Notes: a model not told the origin generated them from the sequence alone. A stretch of 47,099 nucleotides of DNA from Pseudomonas sp. MWU13-2100 (GCF_023242365.1 NZ_JALLIX010000050.1:1-47099); one strand, 5' to 3'; counted from the first letter of the stretch, positions 34,095-43,663 are shown. A program made the numbers and translations.

Positions 34095-34505
34095 ATGGCC
34101 GTTGCTCAACCCACTGATGGCTCGACCTGGACGTCAGTGTCGCCCAAAAACCGCCGATTGGTGATGCGCGTGATCGGTTTTATCCTGGCAGCGGTCTTCT
34201 CGGCCATCGTGGTGTTCGCCCAGGAACTGGTGCCGGGCAATGTCGGGACGATCGCCGGGGTGTTCTTCGGCCTGACCCTCGGCAGCAAGCGTGCGCTTGT
34301 CCTTGGGTTACAGCGGGGTGAGGACGTTCATCACCGTATCCAGGGCGACACGGGTATCGTCAAGCTGCACCAGCGAGGCATGCCGGGCGCCGAGGGCGTC
34401 ACGATTCTTGATGGCGGTCAGGATCGCCTTGTGCCGAGGCAGGCTGAGCCGCTGGATGTCGGGGCGTCGGTTGGTGATGCTGATGGACTCGCGAAGCGGC
34501 AGTGA
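34095..34505 (+). CDS. Possible small membrane protein, 3' end running into the regulator gene
   Basis: The first 70 codons look coding: MAVAQPTDGS, a basic stretch, then two hydrophobic segments (RVIGFILAAVFSAIVVFAQE and VGTIAGVFFGLTLGSKRALV). After about 34305 the frame merely mirrors the C-terminal codons of the minus-strand GntR gene, reaching a stop at 34505. This suggests a small membrane protein that lost its own stop, perhaps when the sugar cluster was inserted or rearranged. No clear ribosome site. Confidence 0.4.
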   Translation: MAVAQPTDGSTWTSVSPKNRRLVMRVIGFILAAVFSAIVVFAQELVPGNVGTIAGVFFGLTLGSKRALVLGLQRGEDVHHRIQGDTGIVKLHQRGMPGAEGVTILDGGQDRLVPRQAEPLDVGASVGDADGLAKRQ

Positions 34506-35030
34506 AAGCATGTTGCACATGTAGGCGAGCAAGTCGTTGCGGGTCGCGTCGGCGATCGCCCGGTGAAAATCCAGGTCCGCCTGCAGGAGGTTCGCATGGG
34601 TCTGTGCCGCTTCCATGGCCAGGTAGGCTTTTTCGATGACGGCGATATCAGCGTCGGTGGCCGTGGTCGCTGCCATGGCGGCGATTTCCGGCTCGAGGAT
34701 TCGACGCACACCCGCCAGGGTGTTGAAAAACTCGCTGTGGGGCGTCGACTGCATCAGCCAGGACAGTACGTCCGGATCCAGCAAGTGCCATTTCAAACGT
34801 GGACGTACTACCGCGCCGACCCGTGGCTTGGAGTACACCAGCCCTTTGGCGCTGAGTACCCGAGTGGCTTCGCGCAGCACCGACCGACTGACTTGATACT
34901 CCTCGCACAGCGTTGCCTCCAGGGGCAATCGCTCTTCCGGCTTGAAACGTCCGGAGACAATGTGCATGCCCAGATCCTGAACGATCTGGGTATGCATACT
35001 CTTGCGTGGCTTGGGGGGCTGGTGATCCAT
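34308..35030 (-). CDS. GntR/FadR (FCD) family regulator of the sugar cluster
   Basis: A 240-residue regulator with an N-terminal GntR winged helix (about 12-78; LPLEATLCEEYQVSRSVLREATRVLSAKGLV) and an FCD effector domain (95-228) whose metal-binding residues are visible (Asp and His in DLDFHRAIADATRND, His in RHKAILTAI and ARHASLVQL). It is adjacent to an arabinonate dehydratase on the same strand, so it most likely controls the cluster, possibly sensing a sugar acid or 2-keto-3-deoxy acid, and binding the palindromes at 36887 and 36962. Confidence 0.9.
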   Translation of the reverse strand: MDHQPPKPRKSMHTQIVQDLGMHIVSGRFKPEERLPLEATLCEEYQVSRSVLREATRVLSAKGLVYSKPRVGAVVRPRLKWHLLDPDVLSWLMQSTPHSEFFNTLAGVRRILEPEIAAMAATTATDADIAVIEKAYLAMEAAQTHANLLQADLDFHRAIADATRNDLLAYMCNMLSLPLRESISITNRRPDIQRLSLPRHKAILTAIKNRDALGARHASLVQLDDTRVALDTVMNVLTPL

Positions 35031-35128
35031 GACAGGGACGCTGCTCTGACGAAATACGCCGCATCATAACATCGCTCCCGTCTCTATCAGACGCTCCGCC
35101 CGCATGCGATGACGCTGCGTCACGAGGA

Positions 35129-36865
35129 TCAGTGTGAATGACGCGGGACCTCGGCTCCGCGGCAACCCACCAGAAAGTCGAAGTCGCACCCCTGATCTGC
35201 CTGTAGCACATGGTCGATGTAGAGCTGACGATAGCCCCCCACGAGCAGTTGCTGTGGTGGTTTCAGGTCGGCCATGCGTGCCGCCAGTTCGGCGTCCGGG
35301 ATGTCCAGGTGCAGGCGCCCATTGGCACAATCAAGCTCAATCCAGTCGCCTTCCTGCACGGTGGCCAAAGGTCCCCCGGCCGCGGCTTCCGGTGCGACGT
35401 GCAAGACCACGGTACCGTACGCGGTGCCGCTCATCCGGGCATCGGAAATCCGCACCATGTCGGTGATGCCCTGGGCCAGCAGTTTGGCCGGCAAGCCCAT
35501 GTTGCCTACTTCAGCCATGCCGGGATAACCCTTGGGGCCGCAGTTTTTCATCACCAGAATCGAATCGGCGTCGACCTCCAGTTCCGGGTCGTTGATCCGT
35601 GCCTTGTACATGTCGAAGTTCTCGAACACCACGGCACGGCCGCGATGCTGCATCAGTTCGGCGCTGGCTGCGGAAGGCTTGAGCACTGCGCCGAGAGGGG
35701 CCAGGTTGCCGCGCAGTACACAGATGCCGCCGTCCGCGCGGATCGGGTTGGAGAGGGTGCGGATCACTTCATCCTGGCCGTAGATCGGTGCGTCTCTGGT
35801 GTTTTCGCCGATCGACTTGCCATTGACGGTCAAGGCGTCGGGGTGGGGAATCAGGTTGGCTTCGCCGAGGCGGCGTAATACCGCCGGAAGGCCCCCGGCA
35901 TAGTAGAACTCTTCCATCAGGAAGCGCCCGGACGGTTGCAGGTCGACGATGGTCGGCATACCGCGGCCGATCCGGGTCCAGTCATCCAGATCAAGCTCGA
36001 CGCCGATGCGCCCGGCGATGGCTTTCAAGTGAATCACCGCGTTGGTCGAGCCGCCGATGGCGGCGTTGACGCGGATGGCATTTTCGAAGGCTTCCCTGGT
36101 GAGGATCTTCGACAGTTTCAAGTCCTCGCGAACCATTTCCACCGCGCGCATGCCGGACATGTGCGCGAGGACATAGCGCCGCGCATCGACCGCCGGAATC
36201 GCCGCGTTGTGCGGCAGGGAAGTGCCCAGTGCCTCGGCCATGCAGGCCATCGTCGAGGCGGTGCCCATGGTGTTGCAGGTCCCCGCCGAGCGCGACATGC
36301 CGCCCTCGGCCGCGAGGAAGTCGTCGAGGCTGATGGTGCCGGCCTTGACCTGCTCGCTGAGTTGCCAGACCACCGTGCCCGAGCCGATGTCCTGGCCCTT
36401 GTGCTTGCCATTGAGCATCGGCCCGCCGGTGACAACGATGGCGGGTACGTCGCAACTCGCGGCGCCCATCAGCAGCGCCGGGGTGGTCTTGTCACAGCCG
36501 GTCAGCAACACCACACCGTCGATCGGGTTGCCGCGAATGGCTTCCTCGACGTCCATGCTGGCCAGGTTGCGGGTGAGCATGGCGGTCGGGCGCAGGTTCG
36601 ACTCGCCGTTGGAGAACACCGGGAACTCCACGGGAAAGCCGCCGGCCTCGATCACCCCGCGTTTGACATGCTCGGCAATCTGGCGGAAGTGCGCGTTGCA
36701 CGGGGTCAGCTCCGACCAGGTGTTGCAGATCCCGATGATCGGCTTGCCATGGAACTGGTGGTCGGCAATGCCCTGGTTCTTCATCCAGCTGCGGTACATG
36801 AAGCCATTTTTGTCGGCGGTGCCAAACCACTGGGCGGAGCGCAGGTCGGGTTTTTTATCAGGCAT
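35129..36865 (-). CDS. araC: L-arabinonate dehydratase (IlvD/Edd family)
   Basis: A 578-residue dehydratase with a [2Fe-2S] cluster site at Cys56 (ELTPCNAH), Cys124 (LTGCDKTTPA) and Cys197 (SAGTCNTMG), in the same pattern as Rhizobium L-arabinonate dehydratase. It would convert L-arabinonate to 2-keto-3-deoxy-L-arabinonate. D-fuconate or D-xylonate are related possible substrates, but the AraFGH genes nearby favour arabinose. Its start lies 22 bp from a perfect palindrome. The symbol araC here refers to the dehydratase of the oxidative pathway, not the E. coli regulator. Confidence 0.87.
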   Translation of the reverse strand: MPDKKPDLRSAQWFGTADKNGFMYRSWMKNQGIADHQFHGKPIIGICNTWSELTPCNAHFRQIAEHVKRGVIEAGGFPVEFPVFSNGESNLRPTAMLTRNLASMDVEEAIRGNPIDGVVLLTGCDKTTPALLMGAASCDVPAIVVTGGPMLNGKHKGQDIGSGTVVWQLSEQVKAGTISLDDFLAAEGGMSRSAGTCNTMGTASTMACMAEALGTSLPHNAAIPAVDARRYVLAHMSGMRAVEMVREDLKLSKILTREAFENAIRVNAAIGGSTNAVIHLKAIAGRIGVELDLDDWTRIGRGMPTIVDLQPSGRFLMEEFYYAGGLPAVLRRLGEANLIPHPDALTVNGKSIGENTRDAPIYGQDEVIRTLSNPIRADGGICVLRGNLAPLGAVLKPSAASAELMQHRGRAVVFENFDMYKARINDPELEVDADSILVMKNCGPKGYPGMAEVGNMGLPAKLLAQGITDMVRISDARMSGTAYGTVVLHVAPEAAAGGPLATVQEGDWIELDCANGRLHLDIPDAELAARMADLKPPQQLLVGGYRQLYIDHVLQADQGCDFDFLVGCRGAEVPRHSH

Positions 36866-36886
36866 GGTCAGCTCTCTTATTGTAAG

Positions 36887-36896
36887 ACTATATAGT
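36887..36896. promoter_or_regulatory. Operator candidate 1, ACTATATAGT
   Basis: A perfect 10-bp palindrome 22 bp upstream of the dehydratase start. The same ten bases recur 75 bp away, between divergent sugar genes, as expected for a dimeric regulator such as the GntR/FCD protein. Confidence 0.7.
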
Positions 36897-36961
36897 TCTC
36901 AGTTGGGGTTAACATAAGCGCAAAATCTTACGTTTGGAAGTGTTGTTGGCTAAATAGTAAT

Positions 36962-36971
36962 ACTATATAGT
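36962..36971. promoter_or_regulatory. Operator candidate 2, ACTATATAGT
   Basis: Second perfect copy of the palindrome, 88 bp upstream of the chosen transporter start. The 75-bp spacing is about seven helical turns, so looping or independent control of each direction is possible. Confidence 0.7.
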
Positions 36972-37058
36972 CGTTTTCAACAGAGGTTCGACCTTGACGG
37001 TTTTCCGTGGGAGGCGTGCCCGGAGTCTCTATAAAAACAACAATTGGACATCGATCTC

Positions 37059-38381
37059 ATGAGCCAGGAGCTGCGGCTGATCCGTCGCATCACGCTGAAA
37101 CTGATTCCTTTCCTGATCCTGTTGTATCTGATCGCCTATGTGGATCGCTCTGCCGTCGGCTTCGCCAAATTGCACATGGGCACGGATATCGGCATCGGCG
37201 ACGCGGCGTATGGGTTGGGTGCCGGTCTGTTCTTCGTCGGCTACTTCCTTCTGGAAATCCCCAGCAACCTGATGCTCGAGCGCTTCGGCGCACGGCGGTG
37301 GTTCGCGCGGATCATGCTCACCTGGGGCGCCATCACCCTTGGCATGGCATTTGTCCAGGGGCCCTCCAGTTTCTATCTGATGCGCTTGCTGCTCGGCGCG
37401 GCTGAAGCCGGGTTCTTCCCGGGCGTTCTCTACTACATCACCCAATGGTTCCCGGTGCGCCATCGCGGCAAGATCCTCGGGCTGTTCATCCTCTCCCAGC
37501 CCATCGCAATGATGATCACCGGCCCGGTGTCCGGCGGTCTGCTCGGCATGGACGGCCTCCTTGGCCTGCACGGCTGGCAGTGGCTGTTCATCGTCATCGG
37601 TACGCCGGCGATCCTGCTGACCTGGCCGGTGCTGCGCTACTTGCCCGACGGCCCACACCAGGTCGCCTGGATGGACCAGGCCGAGAAAGACTGGTTGGCC
37701 GGCGAGCTGAACAAGGATCTGCAAGCCTACGGTCAGACCCGCCACGGCAATCCGCTGCACGCTCTCAAGGACCAGCGGGTGTTGCTGCTGGCGTTGTTCT
37801 ATCTGCCCGTGACCTTGAGTATCTATGGCCTGGGCCTGTGGCTGCCGACCCTGATCAAGCAGTTCGGCGGCAGCGACCTGACCACCGGGTTCGTGTCGTC
37901 GGTGCCGTACATCTTCGGGATCATCGGGCTGTTGATCATTCCCCGCAGTTCCGACCGCCTGAATGATCGCTACGGACACTTGGCGGTGCTTTACGTGTTG
38001 GGGGCGACTGGCCTGTTCTTCAGCGCCTGGCTGAGCGTCCCGCTGCTGCAACTGGCGGCGCTGTGCCTGGTGGCGTTCGCGCTGTTTTCCTGTACCGCGG
38101 TGTTCTGGACCTTGCCGGGGCGCTTTTTTGCCGGCGCCAGTGCGGCGGCCGGGATTGCGTTGATCAATTCGGTGGGCAACCTGGGCGGCTACATCGGTCC
38201 GTTCGTGATCGGCGCACTCAAGGAGTACACCGGCAACCTGGCGTCGGGTTTGTACTTCCTTTCCTGCGTGATGCTCTTCGGTTTGCTGCTGACCGGTGTG
38301 GTCTATCGGTTGCTGGAGCGCAGGCATGTGCTGCCGAGCGACCAGTTTGCCGCCAGTGCCCGTAGCGCCACGCGTACTTAA
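37059..38381 (+). CDS. MFS transporter, anion:cation symporter type
   Basis: A 440-residue, 12-helix transporter of the sugar-acid/phthalate type (IAYVDRSAVGFAK in helix 1, GAAEAGFFPGVLYYITQWFP after helix 4, both typical of the ACS family). It probably imports a sugar acid such as arabinonate or galactonate, a second route into the pathway. The ATG at 37059 is chosen; an in-frame TTG at 37044 is an alternative, and neither has a clear ribosome site. First gene of a six-gene operon. Confidence 0.88.
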   Translation: MSQELRLIRRITLKLIPFLILLYLIAYVDRSAVGFAKLHMGTDIGIGDAAYGLGAGLFFVGYFLLEIPSNLMLERFGARRWFARIMLTWGAITLGMAFVQGPSSFYLMRLLLGAAEAGFFPGVLYYITQWFPVRHRGKILGLFILSQPIAMMITGPVSGGLLGMDGLLGLHGWQWLFIVIGTPAILLTWPVLRYLPDGPHQVAWMDQAEKDWLAGELNKDLQAYGQTRHGNPLHALKDQRVLLLALFYLPVTLSIYGLGLWLPTLIKQFGGSDLTTGFVSSVPYIFGIIGLLIIPRSSDRLNDRYGHLAVLYVLGATGLFFSAWLSVPLLQLAALCLVAFALFSCTAVFWTLPGRFFAGASAAAGIALINSVGNLGGYIGPFVIGALKEYTGNLASGLYFLSCVMLFGLLLTGVVYRLLERRHVLPSDQFAASARSATRT

Positions 38382-38402
38382 TCGGCAATCAGGAGAAGCT
38401 TC

Positions 38403-39395
38403 ATGCGTTTAGTTCAGTTCGAGTTGAGTGACGGCGAGCGTCGGGTTGGTGTGGTCGAGGACGGTCGGGTACGTGAAGTGCAATCCGTGCGCACGGTGCG
38501 CGAGCTGGCGCTGGCCGCCATCGAGGCGGGGGGCGATCTGCGGCAACAGGTACAAAGCCTCGGGTTGGGTATCAGCCATGACTATGCCCGGTTGCTGGCC
38601 GAGCTCAGGGTCCTGGCGCCGTTGGACCATCCGGACCCGGCGCATATGCTGGTCAGCGGCACCGGTCTGACCCATCTGGGCAGTGCGGCGGCGCGGGACA
38701 AGATGCATCAGCAGGCCGCTGACGACACCGCGCTGACCGACACCATGCGTATCTTCAAATGGGGCGTGGAGGGTGGTAAGCCCGCCGCCGGGCAGGCGGG
38801 CGTGCAGCCGGAATGGTTCTACAAAGGCGACGGTAACTGCGTCGTGCGTCCGGGCCAGGCATTTGCCCTGCCGCCGTTCGCCGAAGATGCCGGCGAAGAG
38901 CCGGAAATCAGCGGTTTGTATGTCATCGGCCACGACGGCAAACCTTATCGCCTGGGGTTCGCCGTGGGCAACGAGTTCTCCGATCACGTCATGGAGCGCA
39001 AGAATTACCTGTACCTGGCCCACTCCAAACTGCGCAATTGCAGCTATGGCCCCGAGCTTCGGGTCGGTGAACTGCCCCGGCACCTGGCGGGTACCAGTCG
39101 TATTTTGCGGGATGGCGAGGTGGTGTGGCAGAACGAGTTCCTCAGTGGCGAAGCCAACATGTGCCACAGCCTGGAAAACCTTGAGTACCACCACTTCAAA
39201 TACAGTCAGTTCCTGCAACCTGGAGATGTGCACATTCACTTCTTCGGCACCGCCACCCTGTCTTTCGCGCAGGGGGTGCGGACGCAGCCGGGTGATGTGT
39301 TCGAAATCAGCCTGGCGGAGTTCGGTGCGCCATTGATCAACGGTATTCGTGCTGTCGACGCGGTGTTCGCTCCCGGCACCATAGGCACTCTTTGA
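38403..39395 (+). CDS. AraD1/GguC-like FAH-family protein, probable 2-keto-3-deoxy-L-arabinonate dehydratase
   Basis: A 330-residue fumarylacetoacetate-hydrolase-fold protein of the AraD1/GguC group (named from the Agrobacterium gguABC sugar locus). The catalytic part is LVSGTGLTHLGSA near 83 and EPEISGLYVIGHDGKPYRLGFAVGNEFSDH (Glu pair binding Mg2+). Given its place between the arabinonate dehydratase and a ketoglutarate-semialdehyde dehydrogenase, it most likely removes water from 2-keto-3-deoxy-arabinonate, as the FAH-family XylX does in the xylose pathway. No DHDPS-type enzyme is in the window for this step. AGGAGA precedes the ATG; 21 bp after the transporter gene. Confidence 0.82.
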   Translation: MRLVQFELSDGERRVGVVEDGRVREVQSVRTVRELALAAIEAGGDLRQQVQSLGLGISHDYARLLAELRVLAPLDHPDPAHMLVSGTGLTHLGSAAARDKMHQQAADDTALTDTMRIFKWGVEGGKPAAGQAGVQPEWFYKGDGNCVVRPGQAFALPPFAEDAGEEPEISGLYVIGHDGKPYRLGFAVGNEFSDHVMERKNYLYLAHSKLRNCSYGPELRVGELPRHLAGTSRILRDGEVVWQNEFLSGEANMCHSLENLEYHHFKYSQFLQPGDVHIHFFGTATLSFAQGVRTQPGDVFEISLAEFGAPLINGIRAVDAVFAPGTIGTL

Positions 39396-39405
39396 GGAGA
39401 CAGGC

Positions 39406-40986
39406 ATGACCCAGTTTTTTGGCCACAACTACATCGGCGGCCAGCGCAGCGCGACCGGTACCGTCAAGCTTCAGAGCGTCGACGCCAGAACCGGTGAAGG
39501 TTTGCCCTATGATTTTTATCAGGCGACTGCCCAGGAGGTCGATGCCGCCGCCAAGGCGGCCGCGGCGGCTTACCCTGCCTATCGAGCCCTGAGTGCGCAG
39601 CGTCGTGCCCAGTTCCTGGAGGCGTTGGCCGATGAGTTGGACGCGCTGGACGATGAGTTTGTCGCCCTGGTCTGTCGTGAAACCGCGTTGCCCGCCGCAC
39701 GGATTCAAGGCGAGCGTAGCCGTACCAGTAGCCAGATGCGTCTGTTCGCCAATGTGCTGCGTCGCGGCGATTTCTACGGGGCGCGTATCGATCAGGCGCT
39801 GCCCGATCGCCAACCGATGCCGCGCCCGGATTTGCGTCAGTACCGCATCGGCCTGGGCCCGGTAGCCGTGTTTGGGGCGAGCAACTTTCCCTTGGCGTTT
39901 TCCACCGCGGGGGGGGACACGGCGTCGGCGCTGGCCGCCGGCTGCCCGGTGGTGTTCAAGGCTCATAGCGGTCATATGGCAACGGCCGAACGAGTCGCCG
40001 ATGCGATCATGCGCGCGGCACATACCACCGGGATGCCTGCCGGTGTGTTCAACATGATCTTCGGTGCCGGGGTCGGCGAAGCGCTGGTCAAGCACCCGGC
40101 GATCCAGGCAGTCGGCTTCACCGGGTCGCTCAAGGGCGGGCGAGCCTTGTGCGACATGGCGGCGGCACGCCCGCAACCGATTCCGGTATTCGCCGAGATG
40201 TCGAGCATCAACCCGGTGATCGTGTTGCCCCAGGCGCTGCATGCGCGGGCAGAAGCGGTGGCCCGTGACCTGGTCGCTTCGGTGCTACAAGGTTGCGGTC
40301 AGTTCTGCACCAATCCCGGTCTGGTGATCGGCATCCGTTCGCCGCTGTTCACCGCGTTCGTCCAGCAGGTCGCCCAGTTGATCGGCGATCAACCCGCGCA
40401 AACCATGCTTAACGCCGGCACCTTGAGCAGTTACGGCAATGGCTTGCGAAGACTCCTTGGGCATCCCGGCATCGAACACCTGGCCGGTAGTCCCCAAGCG
40501 GGCAATCAGGCGCAGCCACAGCTGTTCAAAGCGGATGCCAGCCTGCTGATCGATGGCGATAGCGTGCTGCAGGAAGAAGTGTTCGGTCCGACCACGGTGC
40601 TCGTTGAAGTGGCCGACCAGGCGCAACTCCGTGCCGCGTTGAACGGCCTGAAGGGCCAGTTGACGGCGACGATCATCGGCGAGCCCGGGGACTTGCGGCA
40701 GTTCAGCGAGCTGACGCCATTACTGGAGCAGAAAGTCGGGCGCATCCTGCTCAACGGTTATCCGACCGGCGTTGAGGTCTGTGATGCGATGGTACACGGC
40801 GGGCCTTTTCCAGCGACCTCCGATGCACGTGGTACTTCAGTGGGGACCCTGGCCATCGACCGCTTCCTGCGCCCGGTATGTTTTCAGAACTACCCCGACA
40901 GCCTGCTCCCGGACGCGTTGAAAAATGCCAACCCGTTGCGCATTCAACGCCTGGTGGACGGGCTGCCATCCCGCGACCCGCTGTAA
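39406..40986 (+). CDS. 2,5-dioxovalerate (alpha-ketoglutarate semialdehyde) dehydrogenase
   Basis: A 526-residue aldehyde dehydrogenase of the long KGSA dehydrogenase type. Catalytic Cys301 is in GCGQFCTNPG, general base Glu264 in VFAEMSS, Asn160 in FGASNFPLAF and Lys185 in VVFKAHSGH. It oxidises alpha-ketoglutarate semialdehyde to 2-oxoglutarate with NAD(P)+, the last step of the pathway. It begins 10 bp after the AraD1 gene with GAGGAGA upstream. Confidence 0.9.
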   Translation: MTQFFGHNYIGGQRSATGTVKLQSVDARTGEGLPYDFYQATAQEVDAAAKAAAAAYPAYRALSAQRRAQFLEALADELDALDDEFVALVCRETALPAARIQGERSRTSSQMRLFANVLRRGDFYGARIDQALPDRQPMPRPDLRQYRIGLGPVAVFGASNFPLAFSTAGGDTASALAAGCPVVFKAHSGHMATAERVADAIMRAAHTTGMPAGVFNMIFGAGVGEALVKHPAIQAVGFTGSLKGGRALCDMAAARPQPIPVFAEMSSINPVIVLPQALHARAEAVARDLVASVLQGCGQFCTNPGLVIGIRSPLFTAFVQQVAQLIGDQPAQTMLNAGTLSSYGNGLRRLLGHPGIEHLAGSPQAGNQAQPQLFKADASLLIDGDSVLQEEVFGPTTVLVEVADQAQLRAALNGLKGQLTATIIGEPGDLRQFSELTPLLEQKVGRILLNGYPTGVEVCDAMVHGGPFPATSDARGTSVGTLAIDRFLRPVCFQNYPDSLLPDALKNANPLRIQRLVDGLPSRDPL

Positions 40987-41049
40987 CACGAGCCCGCTCA
41001 TCAGCACCTGAAATCAGAGCAGTCCACAACAAAAACAAGGAGTCACCTT

Positions 41050-42054
41050 ATGAATCGTCATCGTTGGATCCGTTCCCTGTGCTGTACCGCTCTGGCGGTA
41101 TCGGCCTTCAGCTTGAGCAGCCTGTTGCTGGCCGCCGAGCCGGTGAAGATCGGTTTTCTGGTCAAGCAGCCGGAGGAACCCTGGTTCCAGACCGAATGGG
41201 CATTCGCGGAAAAGGCCGGCAAGGACAAGGGTTTTACCGTGATCAAGATCGCCGTGCCGGACGGCGAGAAAACCCTCTCGGCCATCGACAGCCTCGCCGC
41301 CAACGGTGCCAAGGGTTTTGTGATCTGCGCGCCGGACGTATCCCTGGGGCCGGCGATCATGGCCAAGGCCAAGGTTAATGGTCTGAAAGTGATCGCGGTG
41401 GATGACCGCTTTGTCGATGCCGCAGGCAAGTTCATGGAAGATGTGCCCTACCTGGGCATGGCCGCGTTCGAAGTGGGCCAGCAGCAGGGCGCCGCGATGG
41501 CGACCGAAGCGAAGAGGCGCGGCTGGGACTGGAAAGACACCTATGCGGTGATCAATACCTACAATGAACTCGACACCGGTAAAAAACGTACCGACGGCTC
41601 GGTCAAATCCCTTGAAGACGCCGGCCTGCCGAAAGATCACATCCTGTTTACGGCGCTCAAGACCCTCGACGTGCCGGGTAGCATGGACGCCACCAACTCG
41701 GCATTGGTGAAACTGCCCGGTGCGGCGAAAAACCTGATCATCGGCGGCATGAACGACAACACGGTGCTGGGCGGCGTGCGCGCCACCGAAAGCGCCGGTT
41801 TCGCCGCGGCCAATGTCATCGGTATCGGTATCAATGGCACTGACGCCATAGGCGAGTTGAAAAAGCCCAGCAGCGGCTTTTTCGGCTCGATGCTGCCCAG
41901 CCCGCACCTCGAGGGCTACAACACCGCGAGCATGATGTTCGAGTGGATCACCACCGGCAAGGAACCGCCGAAATACACCGCGATGGACAAGGTGACACTG
42001 ATCACGCGCGACAACTTCAAGCAGGAGCTGGAAAAAATCGGCCTGTGGAACTGA
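41050..42054 (+). CDS. araF: L-arabinose ABC transporter, substrate-binding protein
   Basis: A 334-residue periplasmic binding protein with a signal peptide (cut near 29, LLAAEP). It matches E. coli AraF through most of its length, for example VKIGFLVKQPEEPWFQTEWA, IKIAVPDGEKTLSAIDSL, MNDNTVLGGVRATE and a LITRDNFKQELEK ending. This is the strongest indicator that the cluster is for L-arabinose. AAGGAG precedes the ATG. Confidence 0.95.
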   Translation: MNRHRWIRSLCCTALAVSAFSLSSLLLAAEPVKIGFLVKQPEEPWFQTEWAFAEKAGKDKGFTVIKIAVPDGEKTLSAIDSLAANGAKGFVICAPDVSLGPAIMAKAKVNGLKVIAVDDRFVDAAGKFMEDVPYLGMAAFEVGQQQGAAMATEAKRRGWDWKDTYAVINTYNELDTGKKRTDGSVKSLEDAGLPKDHILFTALKTLDVPGSMDATNSALVKLPGAAKNLIIGGMNDNTVLGGVRATESAGFAAANVIGIGINGTDAIGELKKPSSGFFGSMLPSPHLEGYNTASMMFEWITTGKEPPKYTAMDKVTLITRDNFKQELEKIGLWN

Positions 42055-42118
42055 CGGTCGGTTGCTTTCCCTGGCGGCCTTGGCGACAGGGCTGCCTGAT
42101 CTGAGTGATGAGGTGGTT

Positions 42119-43663
42119 ATGCACGCGCAATTGAACGAACACCCCCACAGCGCCGGTGCCAGTTTGTGTTTCAACGGCATCGGCAAAACCTTCCCCGGGG
42201 TCAAGGCGCTGGACGGCATCAGCTTTACTGCCCGCCCGGGGCAGGTGCATGCCTTGATGGGCGAAAATGGCGCCGGCAAGTCGACGCTGCTCAAGATCCT
42301 CGGCGGCGCCTATCTGCCCAGTAGCGGCCATTTGCAGATCGGCGAGCGGACGATGGTCTTCAAGTGCGCCGCCGACAGCATTGCCAGCGCGGTGGCCGTC
42401 ATCCACCAGGAGCTGCACCTGGTGCCGGAAATGACCGTGGCGGAAAATCTGTTTCTCGGGCATCTGCCGGTTCGGTGCGGGGTGATCGACCGCGGTGCTT
42501 TGCGTCAGCAGGCACTGGCCTGTCTCAAGGGCCTGGCCGATGAAATTGATCCCCAGGTGAAGGTCAGCCGTCTGTCCCTGGGGCAGCGGCAGTTGGTGGA
42601 GATTGCCAAGGCGTTGTCCCGTGGTGCCCATGTGATTGCGTTCGACGAACCCACCAGCAGTCTGTCTGCCCGGGAAATCGAGCGCTTGATGGCGATCATC
42701 GGACGCCTGCGGGACGAGGGCAAGGTGGTGCTTTACGTGTCCCATCGCATGGAGGAAGTGTTCCGTATCTGTGATGCGGTGACCGTGTTCAAGGACGGTC
42801 GGTACGTACGCACCTTCGAGGACATGAGCGCGCTGAGCCACGATCAACTGGTCACCTGCATGGTCGGTCGCGATATCCAGGACATCTACGATTACCGCCC
42901 TCGTCAACGTGGCTCGGTAGCGCTCAAGGTTGATGATGTGTTGGGGCCGGGCTTGCGCAAACCGGTGAGTTTCGAGGCGCACCAAGGCGAGATTCTTGGC
43001 CTGTTCGGTTTGGTCGGCGCGGGGCGTACCGAGCTGCTGCGCCTGCTGGCCGGCCTTGAGCGCATCACCGCCGGAACCCTGCAACTGGGCGGTGAGGCAC
43101 TGCAACTCCGCTCGCCGCGCGATGCCATCGCCGCCGGTGTCCTGCTGTGCCCCGAGGACCGCAAGAAGGAGGGCATCATGCCGCTTTCCAGCGTTGCCGA
43201 GAACATCAACATCAGTGCCCGCGGCGCCCATTCTTTTTTTGGGTGGTTGTTGCGTGACGGCTGGGAGAGGGGCAATGCCGACAAGCAGATCAAGGCATTG
43301 AAAGTGAAGACACCGCATTCGGCGCAGAAAATCATGTACCTGTCGGGGGGCAATCAGCAGAAGGCCATTCTTGGCCGCTGGTTGTCGATGCCGATGAAAG
43401 TCCTGCTGCTTGACGAGCCGACGCGCGGTATCGATATCGGCGCGAAAGCCGAGATTTACCAGATCATCCATAACCTGGCTGCCGACGGGGTGGCGGTGAT
43501 TGTGGTGTCCAGCGACCTGATGGAAGTGATGGGCATCGCCGACCGCACCCTGGTGCTTTGCGAAGGCGCGATACGTGGTGAAAAGAGCCGCGAGCAGGCC
43601 AATGAATCCAACTTGCTACAACTGGCCTTGCCGCTCCAACGCGCTGATGGCCTGGTGAACTGA
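42119..43663 (+). CDS. araG: L-arabinose ABC transporter, ATP-binding protein
   Basis: A 514-residue double ABC ATPase. The first half has Walker A GENGAGKST (48-56), signature LSLGQRQ and Walker B VIAFDEPTSS; the second half has a degenerate P-loop (GLVGAGRTEL), signature LSGGNQQK and LLLDEPTRGIDIG, as usual in sugar importers. I chose the ATG at 42119 because the earlier open part has no match to AraG; 64 bp after araF. Confidence 0.93.
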   Translation: MHAQLNEHPHSAGASLCFNGIGKTFPGVKALDGISFTARPGQVHALMGENGAGKSTLLKILGGAYLPSSGHLQIGERTMVFKCAADSIASAVAVIHQELHLVPEMTVAENLFLGHLPVRCGVIDRGALRQQALACLKGLADEIDPQVKVSRLSLGQRQLVEIAKALSRGAHVIAFDEPTSSLSAREIERLMAIIGRLRDEGKVVLYVSHRMEEVFRICDAVTVFKDGRYVRTFEDMSALSHDQLVTCMVGRDIQDIYDYRPRQRGSVALKVDDVLGPGLRKPVSFEAHQGEILGLFGLVGAGRTELLRLLAGLERITAGTLQLGGEALQLRSPRDAIAAGVLLCPEDRKKEGIMPLSSVAENINISARGAHSFFGWLLRDGWERGNADKQIKALKVKTPHSAQKIMYLSGGNQQKAILGRWLSMPMKVLLLDEPTRGIDIGAKAEIYQIIHNLAADGVAVIVVSSDLMEVMGIADRTLVLCEGAIRGEKSREQANESNLLQLALPLQRADGLVN

